From positions 6,687,592-6,751,591 of the forward strand of contig CM060466.1 in assembly GCA_030544235.1 (NCBI GenBank): a stretch of 64,000 nt of DNA, given 5' to 3'. The translations under genes were made by a program, and so were the position numbers. This DNA comes from Lepturacanthus savala (lineage: Eukaryota; Chordata; Actinopteri; Scombriformes; Trichiuridae). Shown here piece by piece: positions 61,001 through 64,000 of this stretch. The stretch's first letter is position 1, and each line of letters opens with the position of its first letter. Under the pieces are notes generated by a model. The model searched no databases, had not been told where the DNA came from, and worked only from the letters and a program-made list of their open reading frames with translations.

Positions 61001-63671
61001 AAAGTGGACATATCAGAGTTTTGTTATTTGAGACTGTTACAAAGGTGAATGTTTATGTTAAACATGGTCAAGTCAATTTTATTTGTACAGCCCAAAAGCA
61101 CAAATCACAGATTCACCCCAATGGGGTTGCAGTTTCAATGAATCTTTATTTATAAAGCACGTTTCATACATATAAAATGTAGCACAAAGTGCTTGTCCTC
61201 AGACCCTCATATCCTACAAGGAAAAACTCCCTAAAATAACCAGGGAAAAATAATGGAAGAAACCTCAGGAAGAGTAACAGAGGAGGATCCTTCTTCCTGG
61301 ACAGACAGGCGGGCAATAGATGAGGTGTGTATAGGATGGAACAGGAAAAGATTAGTACGATATTAAATAGATAACAGAAATATATAAGTATATGGTTAAA
61401 AATAAGGGTTCATTTGAAACAGTGAGACATGAGAGACATGAGCTAAAAGTTCAAATCATGCAAAGATATTCAGTAGAGGCCCAGAATATCAATAAAGCCC
61501 TGTAAATGTGCATGCTATGTCTGGAGCACATTTAATTTTATTTGTTGGTAATTTGCAAAAAAAAAGGATGAAGAGGTAAATGGCTTATTGCCACATCCTC
61601 AGTAAAATTTATTTCAAGACTGTAGCCCAGGAATCTGCCAAACTCACCTCAGTGATTAGCAATACTGCACCGTAGGCCTGAAAATATTCAAATCAGCCGC
61701 ACGCTGCCTTTGCTCCTTATCTCTCTAACGCTTGATGCCCACATCAATCTGGCTCCTATCACTTCACACGTTCCTGTTCCTTCCTCCCTAAAACTCCCTC
61801 TGCAGCCTCATCCTCGTCTCCTCGCGCCGCCTCAGACCTGGAGCAGGCTCGGCCTCAGACCAGCGGGGAGGAGGAGCTGCAGCTCCAGCTCGCCTTAGCC
61901 ATGAGCCGGGAGGAGAGTCACAAGGTAAAACAACACACGAGCACACACACAGCTCTAGGGGAAAAGAAAAAGAGAGACCGCCGCTTTTATTTTTTCTGAA
62001 ATCAGCATCTCTACATGTATTCCAGCCATTCCATTCCAACACATGTGCACCTCATTCTGCTTAAAGAGGAACCAGGAGTGGAATAAAGTCACCCAAGAAC
62101 AATAATAAAGACTGTGGAGATCATGCCATGTAAATAAAAATGAGGATTATTGCACCAGATATTGATTTCTGACTCTTCTTAAGTGTAAACATGAGTATTA
62201 TGTGGTTTTAGAATGAATTTGATCTTGGTTCTTTGCATCGTTTGAGGTCTGAAAACATTGTATCTTTTTGTTATTTTCTGCATTTTCTCTAAGTGATAAT
62301 AATTAATTTTTGTAATTTGGGATAAACTCAAACAAAAATGTTCCTTTTGCCCAAACACATACCTATAAGTAGTAAAAATCTGAAAAAAAATGATAATTTT
62401 GCAGTGGCCTCTTATTTGTTTCCAGAGCTGTAGAGCTGTGGTGGAGCCTCACATGTGGGATCACCACTTGATGATTCCAGTAATGTAATAATTGTTACAA
62501 ATGTTCAGAACATTCGCCCACCTTTCTCTAGTTAGCCCGTCCTCTCCCTGTTACCATAGAGATAGATGAACACACAACTACAGGTTGCATTCAAGCCTTA
62601 GCCATGAGGAGCATGATCAGGTACACACACACACACACACACACACACACCTCTTAACGCTATGTGTTAGTGATTAGTCTCTGTGAATATAAAGATTATA
62701 CCAGCGCTCTGACTGTACATTTTAACTCAAATAGAGTTTCTAAGTGTTTCTGCCTTCCTGTTACACCATGGGACTTTATTTCAGAAAAATTATATATGCT
62801 ACTCAAGGGCAAGGAGACAACTTTATCTTTGGATGCTGTTAGAATTACGCCATAATTCACACATATGATGTTTGTAGAGTGACCGACATCTCGAAAAATT
62901 CTGGACAGTCCCGAAATCTAAGCTGTTGTCCAGAATACATCCTAAAATGTCCTGAAAATTATACTCAAACAGAATAGTGTGTAATTATTTCCTGATAAAC
63001 ATTAAAACCCAGTTCATTATGAGGTTGAGTCACTGCACAAGTCGGAAATTCCAATTTCTGAGGTAAATGCGTTTCATTGTGCAAACTCTTAAAACATAGC
63101 CGGCCACTGTAAGATGATGTTTGTTTGGGGCATCAGAGAGGACATTACATTAGGGGAAGTACATTATCTACTTGAGGGAGAAAGAGAAACCATACGCTGA
63201 AAGTATAATAACTTAGGTTTTTTAACACAGCAGTGAGGGGAATCCTGCTGTTCTGTTGCACTTTTCCGATTCAGGTTGGATTTTTGTGTTCAGAGTGCAA
63301 TCGAACGCAGCAAAAGTGGCTGCAATGGCTACGATGTATATTTTGTTCATTTTTTTTTACATTCTACAATTAAGCATGAATATTTTCATTCATTTGAATG
63401 GACATGGCTGCTGAACCAGAACCCCTGAATGTTTGACTATGTAAAATCTAAATCTGCAATTTAATAAAGTTTGTTGTGAAACTGTTGAAGTGTAAGAGTG
63501 TAAAAAAAAAAGTCATAAGACTACACACACACACAGCATAAAGTCTCATATGTGACATGATGACATCTCACACTGTACATACTGTACCTTTAACAGATCA
63601 TGAAAACGAGATTCTGTAAACTCATTAATTCATGATTCATTTTGGACAAATTATGTATAAGTATATGTATA

Positions 63672-63725
<54 letters not shown>

Positions 63726-63866
63726 ATCCATGATCATTGTGGTGATTATGCTGATGATGTCACGATGCCGCCCCTGCAGGAGCAGCGCTGTCGCCGAGGA
63801 GACGAGTCTCTGTTACAGAAGGCCCTGGATGAGAGCAGGAGAGAGAGCCAATCAGGGATCCAGGAG
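52560..63866 (+). CDS. epn3: Epsin-3, endocytic adaptor (5' part: non-coding exon plus six coding exons)
   Basis: Clathrin adaptor that binds PtdIns(4,5)P2 through its ENTH domain and ubiquitinated cargo through UIMs. A non-coding exon ends at 52953 (AAG|GTAAGC); its start is not defined. Coding exons are 58491-58559 (exon from 58331), 58751-58909, 59282-59365, 60500-60824, 61806-61924 and 63780-63866, 281 codons in phase. The protein starts MTTSALRRQVKNIVHNYSEA, identical to mammalian EPN3, with ENTH to about residue 144 (VREATSNDPWGPSSSLM, NDSGKNWRHVYKALTLLDYL, TLRDFQYVDRDG). A Gly run at about 156-176 follows. UIM 1 EEELQLQLALAMSREE is near 237-252 and a second UIM-like DESLLQKALDESRRES is in the last exon. 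FSRSRGSPSSFN and DLEQARPQTSGEE are EPN3-specific by comparison with EPN1/2. The DPW and NPF region lies beyond the right edge. Confidence 0.95.
53195..53231. repeat. (GT)n microsatellite
   Basis: A GT run preceded by a short CG-rich alternating stretch, in epn3 intron 1. Confidence 0.9.
55021..55051. repeat. (GT)n microsatellite
   Basis: A pure GT array at the 3' side of the candidate minus-strand exon. Confidence 0.93.
55054..55352 (-). other. Possible minus-strand exon, unidentified
   Basis: On the minus strand a strong polypyrimidine tract (TTTCTCTTTTTTCCCC) and GGCAG precede a stretch open in two frames and CpG-richer than its surroundings. One frame reads RERMKDIEKKVKLSNFKPV, continues SPFCYIIFGCVF and stops. 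The composition looks coding. I do not recognise the protein, no partner exon was found to its right, and it could be a decayed retro-copy or chance. Confidence 0.25.
57090..57285 (+). repeat. Teleost interspersed repeat ('AGACTGAAATATCTCAACAGCTA')
   Basis: It contains CCAGACTGAAATATCTCAAC, ACTGGATGGATTTGCCCAAC, GATCCCCTGACTTTTCCTAC and GAGTGAAATATCTTGACCCA, a very common teleost repeat of unclear class. Confidence 0.65.
57960..58170 (+). repeat. Teleost interspersed repeat ('GCATGCTAACATTA')
   Basis: It contains GATAGCATGCTAACATTAAA, ATAACATGTTAGCATGCCCT, GCATTTAGCTCAAAGCACCA and CCTCACAGAGATGCTAGCAT. This usually accompanies the repeat at 57090-57285, so both may be parts of one older element. 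Confidence 0.65.
60093..60450 (+). repeat. SINE-like interspersed repeat (longer copy)
   Basis: It begins GGGCGACACGGTGGAGCAGG, passes GTTTGCATGTTCTCCCCGTG and TCCGGCTTCCTCCCACAGTC, and ends AATAAGCAGGTATAGAAAAT with a short ACTG tandem tail. It is homologous to 21276-21525, in epn3 between coding exons 3 and 4. Confidence 0.8.
60654..60717 (+). repeat. GGN tract encoding a polyglycine run in epsin-3
   Basis: An uninterrupted GGA/GGC/GGT-type codon run giving about 20 glycines with one serine, just after the ENTH domain. Mammalian EPN3 has only a short Gly-containing linker (GIGIGSGQ) there. Confidence 0.9.
61060..61330 (+). repeat. Teleost interspersed repeat ('CAAGTCAATTTTATTTGTAC')
   Basis: It contains CAAGTCAATTTTATTTGTAC, CAAGGAAAAACTCCCTAAAA, GAAGAAACCTCAGGAAGAGT and GGACAGACAGGCGGGCAATA. 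It is broken at about 61138-61195 by the same short repeat seen at 9075-9135. Confidence 0.65.
62621..62650. repeat. (CA)n microsatellite
   Basis: A short pure CA array in epn3 intron 6 (numbering the non-coding exon as exon 1). Confidence 0.9.
63675..63724. repeat. (GT)n microsatellite
   Basis: A pure GT array about 55 bp upstream of the last visible epn3 exon. Confidence 0.95.
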
Positions 63867-64000
63867 GTGAGTTAAAAAAATGTGTGTGTGTGTGTGTGTG
63901 GGCTCACTGTAGCCAGGTCGCACTGAGGTCATGAGTCCTGGTCCTGTTATAGGAGGTACAGGGAGAGTGCGTATGTATGTGTGTGTGTGGAAGACGAGCA

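Overview
The window is nuclear DNA from a ray-finned fish, most likely a percomorph-like teleost. The genes are intron-rich with GT-AG splicing. Intergenic DNA is AT-rich, loaded with dinucleotide microsatellites, and carries short DNA-transposon remnants (hAT, piggyBac-like and Tc1-like) and interspersed repeats common in teleost genomes. All gene calls come from translating exons by eye, checking splice sites and reading phase, and recalling the protein families. No search was run.

Left part (1-15.5 kb, minus strand). The first seven coding exons of slc25a10 (mitochondrial dicarboxylate carrier) run from 9516 down to 873, and the rest lies off the left edge. A CpG-rich promoter region follows, then about 4.5 kb without a recognisable gene, then a single-exon claudin (14803-15465).

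Middle part (15.9-33.8 kb). This is a tandem cluster of AIG1/GIMAP GTPases in five duplication units: one broken copy (about 16.1-16.7 kb), one plus-strand gene (17909-18900), and three minus-strand genes (21609-23841, 26630-29774, 31101-33148). Two minus genes share a 10-nt first coding exon and a small second exon. The third uses a different first exon that reads like a signal peptide or membrane anchor. Flanking DNA is duplicated with the genes, and two genes share a 174-bp identical tract that suggests gene conversion. Interferon-response-like motifs lie upstream of two of them.

Right part (36.4-64 kb). A two-exon RASD-family small GTPase (minus strand) with an unusual G3 motif stands about 0.8 kb head-to-head with mycbpap (plus strand, 20 coding exons, 835 codons, phases consistent throughout). 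The 5' two thirds of epn3 (epsin-3; non-coding exon plus six coding exons) then runs off the right edge. MYCBPAP next to EPN3 matches human 17q21.33, which supports both calls.

The genes do not form one pathway. They are a mitochondrial carrier, a tight-junction protein, an immune GTPase cluster, a signalling GTPase, an axonemal/sperm protein and an endocytic adaptor. The most notable points are the GIMAP cluster (its duplication history, alternative N-termini and rebuilt splice acceptor), the RASD G3 change, and an imperfect RFX X-box in front of mycbpap.
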